The notes under the pieces were generated by a model. That model did no database searches. It was not told the origin of the DNA and was given only the letters and a program-made list of their open reading frames with translations. Shown here in pieces: positions 16,979 through 25,705 of a stretch of 38,257 nt of DNA. This DNA is from Bacteroidetes bacterium UBA2322 (GTDB lineage Bacteria; Bacteroidota; Bacteroidia; Chitinophagales; UBA2359), in contig DDVC01000075.1 of the NCBI GenBank assembly GCA_002345145.1, positions 1 through 38,257 on the forward strand. The letters run 5' to 3'. Both the position numbers and the translations under genes were made by a program. Positions within the stretch are counted from its first letter, which is position 1. Each line of letters opens with the position of its first letter.

Positions 16979-18661
16979 CTACCCAAGGGGGAAAAGAATT
17001 TGGTTTATTTTTTTATCCCAACTGTATAGGTCTTCCCTAAAATTTACCTCGCCCGATTCAGTGTCAATAAAAGCAGTTTGGTAAAGCAAGTAAATAGGTA
17101 TAGGTTTTTTAAGATTAACAATTGTTTCTTTTTGGCTGTGTATAGTACTTTTTATTTTTGCATCGTTCCATAACGGGTCGGATTGCAGCAGGTGTTTGGC
17201 AAACTCAAGAGGTTGGTTTATGCGCACACAACCGTGGCTGTAAGAGCGGCGACTGTTGCTAAACAGCTCTCGGCTTGGGGTATCGTGCAGGTAAATGTCA
17301 TATTGATTGGGGAACATAAATTTAACCACTCCCATAGGGTTAAAAGCGCTGGCTCCCTGCCTAAAATAGTACTTGCTTAGGTCGGCGGTTTTCCAGTTTA
17401 CGGTAGCAGGATTGATGCGTTTATTGCCCTGAAAAACGGTTATATCATTGTTAATAAAATAGTTGGCATCGTACTCTACTTCACTCATGAGCTCTGCTTT
17501 GGCTATACTGGCAGGCATATACCAGTAGGGATTGAGCACTAAGTAGGTAATAGTATCGGCAAAACTGGGCGTAGGAAAATTTTCGCGTCCTACAATAATA
17601 CTTTCATTATAAGAAAGTTGGTTGTTTTCGGTCATTCTGAGCCGGTATTCGGGTATGTTAATGCTTACATAGGTTGTTCCCCAGTTATCGGGATACCACC
17701 GGTATCGTTCCAAATTAGCTCTAATTTGCTCAATTCGGTTTTGGCGGCTTACATTCAGCTCGTTTATGGTATTAATTTTTACCACGCCGTCATAATATAG
17801 GCCATGTCTTCGCTGAAACAGCATAACAGCCGTTTCTAATTCTTTGTCAAACACATCGGTTAGGGGCGATTGTGGGTTGAGGTCGCCGGTAATATGAAGG
17901 CGTTTGCGCACTTCTACCACCATAGGGTTAACATCTCCTTTTTGGAGGAGCAAGTTCCATGGGGCTTTAATTTTATCCCAATCGGGCAGTTGTTCGTACA
18001 ATTGGAGCAAGTATTTCAGTTCTTTGTATTCGGGCTGTTTGGGCTCTAATGCGGTTAGTGCATCGCAATACGAGCCATTAGTTCTCATTGCTTGCAGTAA
18101 ATGCAAAGCCATGTTAAAAGGCGTGCGCATGGGTTTCCAAACCATATCTACCTCTGTAGGAACTACAGCGCCGGTTTGCAGGTGATTGCCCAATTGCATA
18201 TAAGCATCAGTGAGGAGGAGTTCAAAAATGGTTATCTCATCGGGCAAAACTGTTGTAGGGGCGTTTCTGAAAATTTCTGCTGTGTTCAGAATAGCAGAAA
18301 TATGGTATTTGGCGGGATTTAGCCCGTTTGATTGACAAATATCTTTAAAGCATTGAATAAATTCAGCAGTATTGGGCGCTAAATTTTGCCCCGATACCCA
18401 AACAGGAGCATACCCTCGCTGAAGGTAAAAATCGCGCAGGAGCGTTGTATTGTAGATGGTTTGCTGTGGGGTAATCTGACGTTTGGCAGAGTCTTGAATT
18501 TGGAAAAGGGTATTAGCCAAAATATAACCAATATCTTGTTTTTGGGGCTGTGTTTGTGCTTGCAGGCTTATGCCCGATGCCGCTAATGCCAAAAACAGGG
18601 GTAAAAATGTGCGGAACAGAGCAGAAAAGGTAAAACAAGAAAAACGATGAAAAACAGACAT
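16979..18661 (-). CDS. L,D-transpeptidase, YcbB type
   Basis: The 560-residue exported enzyme makes 3-3 (meso-DAP to meso-DAP) peptidoglycan crosslinks or attaches proteins to peptidoglycan. A signal peptide is clear (FRTFLPLFLALAASGISLQA). Residues about 60-230 resemble the YcbB scaffold (RGYAPVWVSG). A peptidoglycan-binding segment lies near 240-305 (VRKRLHITG ... ALFQRRHG-like AVMLFQRRHGLYYDG). The YkuD catalytic domain has HDTPSRELF followed by SHGCVRI with nucleophile Cys478. The start ATG at 18661 gives the signal peptide. The metal-receptor gene lies 52 nt upstream on the same strand, so they may be co-transcribed. Confidence 0.93.
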   Translation of the reverse strand: MSVFHRFSCFTFSALFRTFLPLFLALAASGISLQAQTQPQKQDIGYILANTLFQIQDSAKRQITPQQTIYNTTLLRDFYLQRGYAPVWVSGQNLAPNTAEFIQCFKDICQSNGLNPAKYHISAILNTAEIFRNAPTTVLPDEITIFELLLTDAYMQLGNHLQTGAVVPTEVDMVWKPMRTPFNMALHLLQAMRTNGSYCDALTALEPKQPEYKELKYLLQLYEQLPDWDKIKAPWNLLLQKGDVNPMVVEVRKRLHITGDLNPQSPLTDVFDKELETAVMLFQRRHGLYYDGVVKINTINELNVSRQNRIEQIRANLERYRWYPDNWGTTYVSINIPEYRLRMTENNQLSYNESIIVGRENFPTPSFADTITYLVLNPYWYMPASIAKAELMSEVEYDANYFINNDITVFQGNKRINPATVNWKTADLSKYYFRQGASAFNPMGVVKFMFPNQYDIYLHDTPSRELFSNSRRSYSHGCVRINQPLEFAKHLLQSDPLWNDAKIKSTIHSQKETIVNLKKPIPIYLLYQTAFIDTESGEVNFREDLYSWDKKINQILFPLG

Positions 18662-18713
18662 AAAAAGTATATTTTAAATTATTATTTTATTGCTTGCTAA
18701 CGAGTGTAATTAC

Positions 18714-19529
18714 CTAACCCAATTGGGCATTTACCTCCGCCAAAAGTTGTTTGAAATAAGTAGCTGCTAACAAAAGACGGCTGCCATACCACGAGAACAT
18801 TTCGCCATCAACTAAGGTAACAAAGGCGTTGGGCAATAGTTGTTGGATAGCTGCTGCATGTTTTTGTTTAAACGGGTATGGTTCAGATGATAAAAACACC
18901 ATGTCGGGTTGTAAAGTTTGCAATTCTTCATATGTAAGCGCCGGGTAGCGCTCAGCCTTTGGTGTAAGTGCATTAAAAAATCCACAAACTTGGGTTAGCA
19001 TGGCATGAATAAAAGTATGATAACCGGCAGCCATAAATGGATTTTGCCAAATGAGGTAAACCACGCGCAAAGGTTTTGCCGGTTTTTCTAAGGAAGAAAA
19101 GGCTGTTACTATTTTTTGTGCCAGTATTTGGGCAGGTAATGGTGTTTGGGTAAGGTTGCCTATGGCGGTTATCATGTGCAAAGCATCGGGTAGTTGGGTT
19201 ATATTGCTCATCCACACCGGCGCTTGTTTTTCCAGCATAACAATGCCCTCTTGGGTGTTTTCCTCTTTGTTGCCAATAACCAAATGGGGCTTGAGTTGTA
19301 AAATTTTGTTTACCGAAAAATTTTTTGTTCCCCCCACACGGGTTTTAGTTTGGAACCACTCCGGCGGGTGAACACAAAACTTGGTAATACCCACCACCTC
19401 CTCATACAGCCCAAGGTAGTAAAGCAGTTCGGTTTGCGATGGCACCAACGATACAATGCGCCGGGGCGGATATACCGGCAGTACCACCTTGCGGTTCATT
19501 TGGTCAAAAAAAACAGTATCGCCCGGCAT
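18714..19529 (-). CDS. Helical-backbone metal receptor, cobalamin-binding-like (BtuF family)
   Basis: The 271-residue protein has the two-lobe layout of BtuF/FepB-like type III substrate-binding proteins. The first lobe includes RIVSLVPSQTELLYYLGL and VVGITKFCVHPPEW, then VGGTKNFSVNKILQLKPHLVIGN. The second lobe includes VVYLIWQNPFMAAGYHTFI and LTYEELQTLQPDMVFLSSEPYPF. No signal peptide is visible, which is common for this subgroup in Bacteroidota and suggests a cytoplasmic role or a sensor-like function, so transport of cobalamin is not proven. ATG at 19529 is preferred to TTG at 19544, which would leave almost no leader after the -7 box at 19561-19568. No permease or ATPase gene is adjacent. 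Confidence 0.82.
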   Translation of the reverse strand: MPGDTVFFDQMNRKVVLPVYPPRRIVSLVPSQTELLYYLGLYEEVVGITKFCVHPPEWFQTKTRVGGTKNFSVNKILQLKPHLVIGNKEENTQEGIVMLEKQAPVWMSNITQLPDALHMITAIGNLTQTPLPAQILAQKIVTAFSSLEKPAKPLRVVYLIWQNPFMAAGYHTFIHAMLTQVCGFFNALTPKAERYPALTYEELQTLQPDMVFLSSEPYPFKQKHAAAIQQLLPNAFVTLVDGEMFSWYGSRLLLAATYFKQLLAEVNAQLG

Positions 19530-19560
19530 GGTTAAAATAGTCAAGGTAGTTACGCAGGGG

Positions 19561-19568
19561 CAAAGGTA
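19561..19568 (-). promoter_or_regulatory. Candidate -7 box for the metal-receptor gene
   Basis: On the minus strand this reads TACCTTTG (TAnnTTTG), about 31 nt upstream of the ATG at 19529. A TTTG on the same strand at 19603-19600 is about 31 nt away, too far for a normal -33. Confidence 0.5.
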
Positions 19569-19749
19569 AAAGTTAATTGGATAAAACTGGTAAAACTGTC
19601 AAACAGGGCGCTAAACGCATTACTGCTCTAAACCAATACTAACAAACAACTACAACCAACCCAATAGCCTACTGCACATAATAACCTAACTGCCAACTCT
19701 TATGCCACTTTAAATGTTTATCCGATAAAGCCCCCTCAAAACACCATTT

Positions 19750-20442
19750 ATGCCCCCAGCACAACACTTAAAACAGCTTTACCTTACTGGTTACATTCTG
19801 TCGTACAGCGGTTGGTATTTTAACCACGTAGTAATTGCCGAACAATTAGCTGCCCACCACCACCCCGATGTGCAAGAGGAATGCGAAAAAATGATAACGT
19901 GGGTAAAGGGACAAAGTGAGTGGTTTATGCAAAACATACCACATGTAAACCGCGTAGCGGGAGCCTGTGGTTTAACCCCCCTTCCTGCACCTACCCTTCC
20001 TGCCGATTATTTTAAATGGACAGAGCAAAACTATCAAGGTTTTTACCAACTCTTTCCGGTGGCTTCTGCCGAGCAGCTCATTTTTAACCTTGGCTTTAAC
20101 TTAGGTAACATAAGTTGCTCTATTGAGCTGCTCAAAACCTTTGTTTACCTAAATCTTAAACTTTCGGCACACCTCCACTACCACGAGCAACTTGCCTACT
20201 TAGTTGCCGATATAAACACCATAACCGAAAGGTTAAACCTGATTACCACCCTGCTTGGCGCGCTGCCCGATACCGAGTTTGCCCAGGATATTTGGCTTCA
20301 GCTTAAAAACGAAGTACAACAAATTTTGAGCTTTAACCCCCAGCAGCCCAATGCCCAACAGCATTTGCTCCTTTATGAATACCTGCTGCAAACCCTGCCC
20401 GCTTTTCATCAGGCATGGACAGATATGCTCAACCGGTTTTAA
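19750..20442 (+). CDS. Hypothetical soluble helical protein
   Basis: I do not recognise this 230-residue protein. It has no signal peptide and no membrane helix, and is predicted mostly alpha-helical. It is rich in Leu, His, Gln and aromatic residues (GYILSYSGWYFNHVVIAEQL, HHHPDVQEECEKMITWVKGQ, CSIELLKTFVYLNLKLSAHL). The clustered His/Glu in the first 60 residues might bind metal, as in four-helix-bundle proteins, but no known motif is present. ATG start. It is divergent from the metal-receptor gene and lies about 190 nt before the thioredoxin/SPOR gene; neither neighbour fixes its role. Confidence 0.7.
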   Translation: MPPAQHLKQLYLTGYILSYSGWYFNHVVIAEQLAAHHHPDVQEECEKMITWVKGQSEWFMQNIPHVNRVAGACGLTPLPAPTLPADYFKWTEQNYQGFYQLFPVASAEQLIFNLGFNLGNISCSIELLKTFVYLNLKLSAHLHYHEQLAYLVADINTITERLNLITTLLGALPDTEFAQDIWLQLKNEVQQILSFNPQQPNAQQHLLLYEYLLQTLPAFHQAWTDMLNRF

Positions 20443-20629
20443 GAGCCACAAACTACTATTGTTTGAGAGGGGTAATTATTGCCCAATGCACCAAACTGTA
20501 CACTTTTTATGCCACTAAATGCCGGCTGAAACCACCTTTTTTTACCCGAAACCAAAAAATATAGCGCCAAACAGGTGCGTTATTACACAAATGCTTACCT
20601 TGCATAAAAAATCTTAAACCTTTACTCCT

Positions 20630-22435
20630 ATGTTTAACCGATTCTTTTCTTTCTTGCTGCTCTCAGCATTGGTAATACTGCCGCTTCGATCCTCACCACC
20701 CATGGTATCCATAGGCACCAAAGCGCCCGAAATAGACCTCAATGCCTTAAACAATAAATCGCTTAGACTTTCCTCTTTGCAAGGCAATTTGGTACTGGTT
20801 AGTTTTTGGTCAACTTGGTGTGTAGCTTGCAACATCATAAAAAACCCCGAATATGTAAGGCTTTTTAATAAATACAAGGGTTTTACCTTTGATAATGCCA
20901 AGAGTTTTACCATTTACAGCGTGGCTTTTGACAGCGACCGCTCTAAATGGGAAAGCCGTATCAGAGAAAACAACCTCAACTGGGAGCATCATGTAATTGA
21001 CCTCGACTCCTACTATTCCAGCTACTGGTCGCTTTACAACATTAAAAGCCTTCCCTCCTCTTTTTTACTCGATGAAAAAGGAGTTATCATAGGTATTAAC
21101 CTAACCTATGAGCAACTTGAAAGAGAGTTGATTAAGCGAAACCCCAAATCGCCGCAGCCTACACCTACACCAAAGCCTACGCCCACACCACCGGCTCCCG
21201 AAACTGTAACAGTGGTTACACCGCCCGCAAATCCGGTTCCTACCCCTGCCCCCACACCCTCACCGGCAAACAATACCACCACCCCGCCCACTAACACTAT
21301 ACCAATACCAACGCCACAGCCGGCACCTGCCACCACCACAAAAACCGTTTTCAAAATACAATTAGGCGCTTTACCAAACCCAAAATTGGGCAATTATAAC
21401 AATGTAAAACACTTAGGCACGTTAGAAATTCAACCCGCCACCACTACGCTCTCGCGGGTGTTGCTGGGCACTTATACCCAAACCGAAGCCAACCGCATAC
21501 TGCCCCAAGTGCGCCGCTTTTACCGCGATGCTTTTGTGCGCAGCGAAACCATTACCGTACCGGCATCGGGCAGTAGCGCCGTTGCAACCACCACACCGCC
21601 GCCTGCTACCACCACCCCTGTAGTAGCTCCGCCTCCCGCATCGGGCAGCAACAATACCGTTACCAGTACCGTTTTGCGCCGCTTTTTTAAGGTTCAATTG
21701 GGTGTATTTAAAACTTATAATCCGGCTAATTTTGCGCGGGTGGCAAATTTGGGTACATTAGATACCGAAAAAACTACTACCGGACTTACCCGCGTACTGC
21801 TGGGTAAATTTGACAAACAAGCCGATGCCGAACAAACCCTCCAAACGGTAAAAACCAGAGGTATGGACGGCATTGTGGTTACCAGAGAAGAAACCGAAAC
21901 CATTACCACCCTTGCCGCCATGCAATACGGCGATACCTATAAACCGCTGTTTGAACCCATAGAAGACATGGCTTTTATGCGTTCTTTTGATTTTACCCCG
22001 CTCAAAAAATCAATGCTTAAACAGCAAGCCCCAGATATTAAACTCCAAAAAACCGATAATACCCCAGTTAGCCTCTCCCAATTGAAAGGTAAAGTAACCC
22101 TGCTCTACCTTTGGGCTACATGGAGCGGACCTGCCCGAGAAAATCACGAAGACCTGAACAACCTTTATCAAAAATACAAAAATACAAATTTTGATGTGTA
22201 CAGCGTTGCCTTTGACAAAAACCCCGAACGCTGGAAAACCGCCATTACCGAAGATAAACTCAGTTGGCAAAATCAGGTTATTGATGTACGTGGCACTGAC
22301 TCTGAACTGCTTGCCAAATACCACGTTGACTACCTGCCTGCCTTGTTTATACTTGATGAAAAAGGCATCATCATTGCCGAAAACCTTACCTATGAGCAAT
22401 TAGAAGCAGAACTTGCCCGATTGCTGGGTAAATAA
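20630..22435 (+). CDS. Exported Trx-SPOR-SPOR-Trx protein (TlpA-like)
   Basis: The 601-residue protein has an N-terminal hydrophobic signal (RFFSFLLLSALVILPLRSS) and a first TlpA-like thioredoxin domain (about 28-170) with an intact CVAC redox motif at 64-67 in SFWSTWCVACN. A Pro/Thr-rich linker follows (about 175-235), then SPOR-like repeat 1 (about 240-302, FKIQLGALPN ... RVLLGTYTQTEA), a second P/T linker, and SPOR-like repeat 2 (about 350-422, FKVQLGVFKT ... RVLLGKFDKQADA). It ends with a second thioredoxin fold (about 465-600) where the motif is SGPA (499-502), with no cysteines. Both Trx domains end in nearly the same NLTYEQLE helix, so the second is a duplication. SPOR domains bind denuded glycan strands at division septa, so a septal periplasmic thiol role is inferred. 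Confidence 0.87.
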   Translation: MFNRFFSFLLLSALVILPLRSSPPMVSIGTKAPEIDLNALNNKSLRLSSLQGNLVLVSFWSTWCVACNIIKNPEYVRLFNKYKGFTFDNAKSFTIYSVAFDSDRSKWESRIRENNLNWEHHVIDLDSYYSSYWSLYNIKSLPSSFLLDEKGVIIGINLTYEQLERELIKRNPKSPQPTPTPKPTPTPPAPETVTVVTPPANPVPTPAPTPSPANNTTTPPTNTIPIPTPQPAPATTTKTVFKIQLGALPNPKLGNYNNVKHLGTLEIQPATTTLSRVLLGTYTQTEANRILPQVRRFYRDAFVRSETITVPASGSSAVATTTPPPATTTPVVAPPPASGSNNTVTSTVLRRFFKVQLGVFKTYNPANFARVANLGTLDTEKTTTGLTRVLLGKFDKQADAEQTLQTVKTRGMDGIVVTREETETITTLAAMQYGDTYKPLFEPIEDMAFMRSFDFTPLKKSMLKQQAPDIKLQKTDNTPVSLSQLKGKVTLLYLWATWSGPARENHEDLNNLYQKYKNTNFDVYSVAFDKNPERWKTAITEDKLSWQNQVIDVRGTDSELLAKYHVDYLPALFILDEKGIIIAENLTYEQLEAELARLLGK

Positions 22436-22462
22436 AGCTAACCCTATACGGCTAAACCCGAT

Positions 22463-22498
22463 GGCTTACCCAAAAAACGCGCCTTTTTGGGGTAAGCC
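22463..22498 (+). terminator. Strong hairpin after the Trx/SPOR gene
   Basis: GGCTTACCC with AAAAA pairs to TTTTT with GGGGTAAGCC, a roughly 14-bp stem with one bulged G. It lies 28 nt after the stop. No T-tract follows the stem, so it may be an attenuator or a factor-assisted terminator rather than a classic one. Confidence 0.45.
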
Positions 22499-22519
22499 CC
22501 TCCAATAAATTACCCCGCC

Positions 22520-23116
22520 ATGAGCCATTTTCCCGATATTATTACCCTTAAAACACCTCCCAAGTTAAAAGAGGCGCTGCAAGATATTGACCTGTTTGAA
22601 GCCCTCTGCCGCCATAACGATGCTTTTCAGTTAGAAAAAGACCATAAAGGCAACATCATTATTATGCCACCAACCTACTCCGAAACCGGTCATTACAACA
22701 GTGAAATTGCCGCTGAAGTCATCATATGGAACCGAAAAACTAAAGCAGGCGTAGTGTTTGACTCCTCTACCGGTTTTACCCTGCCAAACGGCGCGGTGCG
22801 CTCGCCCGATGTGAGCTGGGTAAACCTAACCCGATGGCAAGCCCTTAGCCCAAAACAAAAAAACAGTTTTGCACCCATTTGCCCCGATTTTGTAATTGAA
22901 CTCTTGTCTTCTACCGATACCCTCAACACCCTGCATGAAAAAATGGAGGAGTGGATAGCTAACGGCTGTAGGTTAGGCTGGCTTATAGACCTTAAAAACC
23001 AACTTACCTATATTTACCAACCTCATTCACCCGTAACCACCACCCCCTTTAACCAACCCCTGTCGGGCAGTGAGGTACTGCCCGGTTTTGAACTTATACT
23101 GAGCCGTTTGCCATAA
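22520..23116 (+). CDS. Uma2 family (DUF820) PD-(D/E)XK nuclease-like protein
   Basis: The 198-residue protein follows the Uma2 layout: an N-terminal helical lead, LEKDHKGNIIIMPPT, the strand GVVFDSSTGFTLPNGAVRSPDVSWV containing the acidic SPDVSW site, then FVIELLSSTDTLNTLHEKMEEWIANGCRLGWLID. The SPD, the E of VIEL and the later K/E positions are the usual PD-(D/E)XK active-site elements, but activity and target are unknown for most members. These genes are very numerous in cyanobacteria and scattered in Bacteroidota, often as accessory genes. There is no toxin-antitoxin partner nearby. ATG start. Confidence 0.88.
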   Translation: MSHFPDIITLKTPPKLKEALQDIDLFEALCRHNDAFQLEKDHKGNIIIMPPTYSETGHYNSEIAAEVIIWNRKTKAGVVFDSSTGFTLPNGAVRSPDVSWVNLTRWQALSPKQKNSFAPICPDFVIELLSSTDTLNTLHEKMEEWIANGCRLGWLIDLKNQLTYIYQPHSPVTTTPFNQPLSGSEVLPGFELILSRLP

Positions 23117-23182
23117 ACATTCCACTATTAACCCCGTTTTTCCAGCCACTTAACAGGTGAAGTTTTAATTTTGGATAAAAAA

Positions 23183-23214
23183 TTTGGCAAACAATTCAAT
23201 GACAATTATATTTG
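23183..23214 (+). promoter_or_regulatory. Full Bacteroidota promoter for the DUF4332 gene
   Basis: TTTG (23183-23186), a 20-nt spacer, then TATATTTG (23207-23214) match the -33 TTTG and -7 TAnnTTTG consensus exactly. The start codon at 23261 is 46 nt downstream. This supports the short form of the protein. Confidence 0.75.
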
Positions 23215-23260
23215 CACCGTATTACTTAATTTCCCAGTTAACCCCCAAAAAAAATCCGTT

Positions 23261-23668
23261 ATGGCTTACAAAATTGCTGAAATAGAAGGTATCGGACCGG
23301 TTTATGCCGAAAAATTTGAATCAATTGGCATCAAAACCGTTGAGCAATTGCTTGAAAGAGGCGCTACCGCCAAAGGCAGAGCCGAGTTGGAAGCCGCCAC
23401 AGGTATTCCACACAGTAAAATGCTCACTTTTGTTAATCATGCCGATTTGTTCCGTATTAAAGGTATTTCCAGCCAGTACTCAGAGTTATTGGAAGCTGCC
23501 GGCGTGGACACGGTAAAAGAACTGCGCAACCGCAATGCTGCCAATTTACATGCCAAAATGATTGAGGTAAACAACGAAAAACAACTTGTGCGCCAAGTGC
23601 CTTCGTTGAGTCAGGTAGAAAGTTTTGTTGAGCAGGCTAAAGAACTGCCTCCTGTTGTAACACACTAA
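23261..23668 (+). CDS. DUF4332 helix-hairpin-helix protein
   Basis: The 135-residue protein begins MAYKIAEIEGIGPVYAEKFE and repeats the helix-hairpin-helix pattern: EGIGPVYAEKFESIGIKTVEQLLERG, then RIKGISSQYSELLEAAGVDTVKELRNR. This is typical of DUF4332, whose members have HhH pairs related to those in DNA-binding and ruler proteins. Its molecular role is unknown. I set the start at 23261 because the promoter lies at 23183-23214; an in-frame upstream start at 23171 would precede it. Length fits the family. A terminator follows, so it is likely monocistronic. Confidence 0.88.
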   Translation: MAYKIAEIEGIGPVYAEKFESIGIKTVEQLLERGATAKGRAELEAATGIPHSKMLTFVNHADLFRIKGISSQYSELLEAAGVDTVKELRNRNAANLHAKMIEVNNEKQLVRQVPSLSQVESFVEQAKELPPVVTH

Positions 23669-23691
23669 TTTGAAGTCTTTTTAAGCGTAGT

Positions 23692-23739
23692 AACCGCCCC
23701 AAAGAATAATACAGTTGTATTGTCTTCGGAGCGGTTTTT
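23692..23739 (+). terminator. Rho-independent terminator after DUF4332
   Basis: AACCGCCCC pairs with GGAGCGGTT across an inner hairpin (AATAC AGTT GTATT) and is followed by a T-run. It lies 23 nt after the stop codon. Confidence 0.7.
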
Positions 23740-23769
23740 ACTTTTGATTGGCATAAAAATGCACCGGTT

Positions 23770-24657
23770 ATGCGCATCGCTCTATACAGTCGCCAGCCTA
23801 AATCTGAAACCCTGCTGTTTGTTAAAAGTATAATAGATACCCTGCAAACTGCCAATATTGATTTTTTGCTCTACGATGAGTTGTACCAATCTTGCCAAGA
23901 GCAGCTTACCCTGCTCTCTACCCCGCCAACTGTTTTTACCTCCTACGAAACCCTGATAGGTAGAGCTGATGTTTTGTTTAGTATAGGCGGCGATGGCACC
24001 CTGCTCAACACTATTACCTTGGTAAAAGACTCTGGCATACCCATTTTAGGCATTAACACCGGCAGATTGGGCTTTTTAACCGATATTAGCAAAACTGATT
24101 TTTCTGCCCATTTGCTGCACCAATTACAACAAGGCAACTATACCATAGACAAACGCTCTGTGTTGCGCCTCGAAAGCAACCACCCCCACCTGTTTGCCGA
24201 TGCCCCGTTTGCCCTGAATGAGTTTACCATTCACAAGTTAGATACCTCTGCCATGATTACCGTGCATACCTTTGTGGACGGGTATTTTTTAAACTCTTAC
24301 TGGGCAGACGGTATTATTGTGGCTACCCCTACCGGCTCTACGGCTTACTCGCTTAGTTGTGGCGGTCCTATTATTTACCCCAATTCGCAAACGTTTGTAA
24401 TAACACCCGTAGCCCCACATAACCTTAATGTGCGCCCCATTGTAATACCCGATGATAAAACCATTTCGTTTAAAATTGAAGGCAGAAGCGACTCATTTTT
24501 ATGTACCCTTGATTCCCGAAACGAAACCATTAACAATCATTACCATTTATCAGTAAAAAAGGAAAAATTTATGCTTCACTTAGTGCGCATATCGGGCGGC
24601 GATTTCTTTTCTACCATCAGAAACAAACTGCTTTGGGGGCTCGACAGCCGGAATTGA
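23770..24657 (+). CDS. nadK: NAD kinase
   Basis: The 295-residue cytoplasmic enzyme phosphorylates NAD to NADP. It has the GGDGT motif at 73-77 (SIGGDGTLLN), then GINTGRLGFLTDI (substrate pocket), NEFTIHK, and the ATP/NAD-binding DGIIVATPTGSTAYSLSCGGP region near residues 180-205. Length is normal for bacterial NadK and no motif is changed. ATG start. It lies 30 nt after the DUF4332 terminator hairpin, so it needs its own promoter or read-through; none is obvious. Confidence 0.96.
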   Translation: MRIALYSRQPKSETLLFVKSIIDTLQTANIDFLLYDELYQSCQEQLTLLSTPPTVFTSYETLIGRADVLFSIGGDGTLLNTITLVKDSGIPILGINTGRLGFLTDISKTDFSAHLLHQLQQGNYTIDKRSVLRLESNHPHLFADAPFALNEFTIHKLDTSAMITVHTFVDGYFLNSYWADGIIVATPTGSTAYSLSCGGPIIYPNSQTFVITPVAPHNLNVRPIVIPDDKTISFKIEGRSDSFLCTLDSRNETINNHYHLSVKKEKFMLHLVRISGGDFFSTIRNKLLWGLDSRN

Positions 24658-24706
24658 CCACAACGCCGGAATGGGTAATAGCAATACATTAACCCGATTT
24701 TTTGAA

Positions 24707-25609
24707 TCAGAAAAAAATTTCCTGCGCCAGTCGGTAGGTATTGGCATGTGCCTCTAAAATATCGGCAAGCCGGGGCGAGTAGCCGCCACCCATGCTCACG
24801 GCTATGGGTATTTGGTATGATTTGCAGGCATGAAGCACTGTGTGGTCGCGTTGTTTGCAGCCATAAATACTAAGCGCAAGCCTTCCCAATTTATCGGATT
24901 GCAACACATCTACACCGGCTTGGTAAAAAATAAAATCGGGCTGCACGGTGTCTATCAGGTAGTAAAGTTTTTTTTGCAACAGGGGTAAATATACGCTATC
25001 GGGCGTACCATCGGGCAAGGCTATATCTAATGATGAGCGCTCTTTTTGTAGGGGGTAATTTTTTTCGCCGTGCATACTAAAAGTAAAAACCTGCGGGTTG
25101 TGGGCAAAAATCTGTGCTGTGCCGTTGCCTTGATGCACATCTAAATCTACCACCAAAATTTGTTTAGCCAATTTATGCCGCAGGAGGTAGTTAGCGCCCA
25201 GTGCAATATCGTTTAGCAGACAAAACCCTTCTCCTTTGTTGGTAAAGGCATGGTGGGTGCCGCCGGCTATGTTCATGGCAATGCCGTTTTGCAACGCATA
25301 CAGGGCTGCTTGTATTGTACCTTGCGCTATTACACGTTCTCTGTATATCAATGCTGCCGATAACGGAAAACCGGTGCGGCGCTCCTCCGCAGGTGTAAGG
25401 GCAAGGGTTGTGAGTTTGTGCCAGTAACTGCTATCATGGGTTTGGATAACTTCCTCACTCGTTATGGGAGCGGGCTCAAACAGATTGGCATGGGTTATGG
25501 TGCCTTCATATAGTAAAGTTTCGGGCAGTAGCTCGTATTTTGCCATCGGAAACCGATGATTGGGCGGCAAAGGGTGGCGGTAAACCGATGACCAAGCTAT
25601 TTGGAGCAT
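24707..25609 (-). CDS. Histone-deacetylase-family (class II-like) amidohydrolase
   Basis: The 300-residue protein has the arginase/deacetylase fold typical of bacterial HDAC homologues. Key motifs are GGTHHAFTNKGEGFCLLND (the His pair of the active site), ILVVDLDVHQGNGTAQIF (zinc-binding Asp and His), FYQAGVDVLQSDKLGRL (second zinc Asp) and GGGYSPR. The substrate could be acetylpolyamine, an acetylated protein or another acyl-amide; none is proven. I choose ATG at 25609 (MLQIAWSSVYRHPLPPNHRF) over the longer form at 25642. It is transcribed away from the MITE copy 2. A gene-free stretch of about 460 bp lies upstream. Confidence 0.9.
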   Translation of the reverse strand: MLQIAWSSVYRHPLPPNHRFPMAKYELLPETLLYEGTITHANLFEPAPITSEEVIQTHDSSYWHKLTTLALTPAEERRTGFPLSAALIYRERVIAQGTIQAALYALQNGIAMNIAGGTHHAFTNKGEGFCLLNDIALGANYLLRHKLAKQILVVDLDVHQGNGTAQIFAHNPQVFTFSMHGEKNYPLQKERSSLDIALPDGTPDSVYLPLLQKKLYYLIDTVQPDFIFYQAGVDVLQSDKLGRLALSIYGCKQRDHTVLHACKSYQIPIAVSMGGGYSPRLADILEAHANTYRLAQEIFF

Positions 25610-25705
25610 GTTTTTGGCAAAAGGGTGGGAGTAAAAAAACAATAAGTTGAACTGCTAAGCCAAAACAAACTACCCTTAAAAGGGTTTAAAATCATGTTTT
25701 ACCCC

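Noticed and set aside
16828..17040. 70-residue plus-strand ORF crossing the L,D-transpeptidase end
   Set aside because: It overlaps the 3' end of a well supported minus-strand gene and has no family marks.
21106..21393. 95-residue Gly/Val-rich minus-strand ORF
   Set aside because: It is the antisense of the Pro/Thr-rich linker in the Trx/SPOR gene; its Gly repeats are a shadow of that composition.
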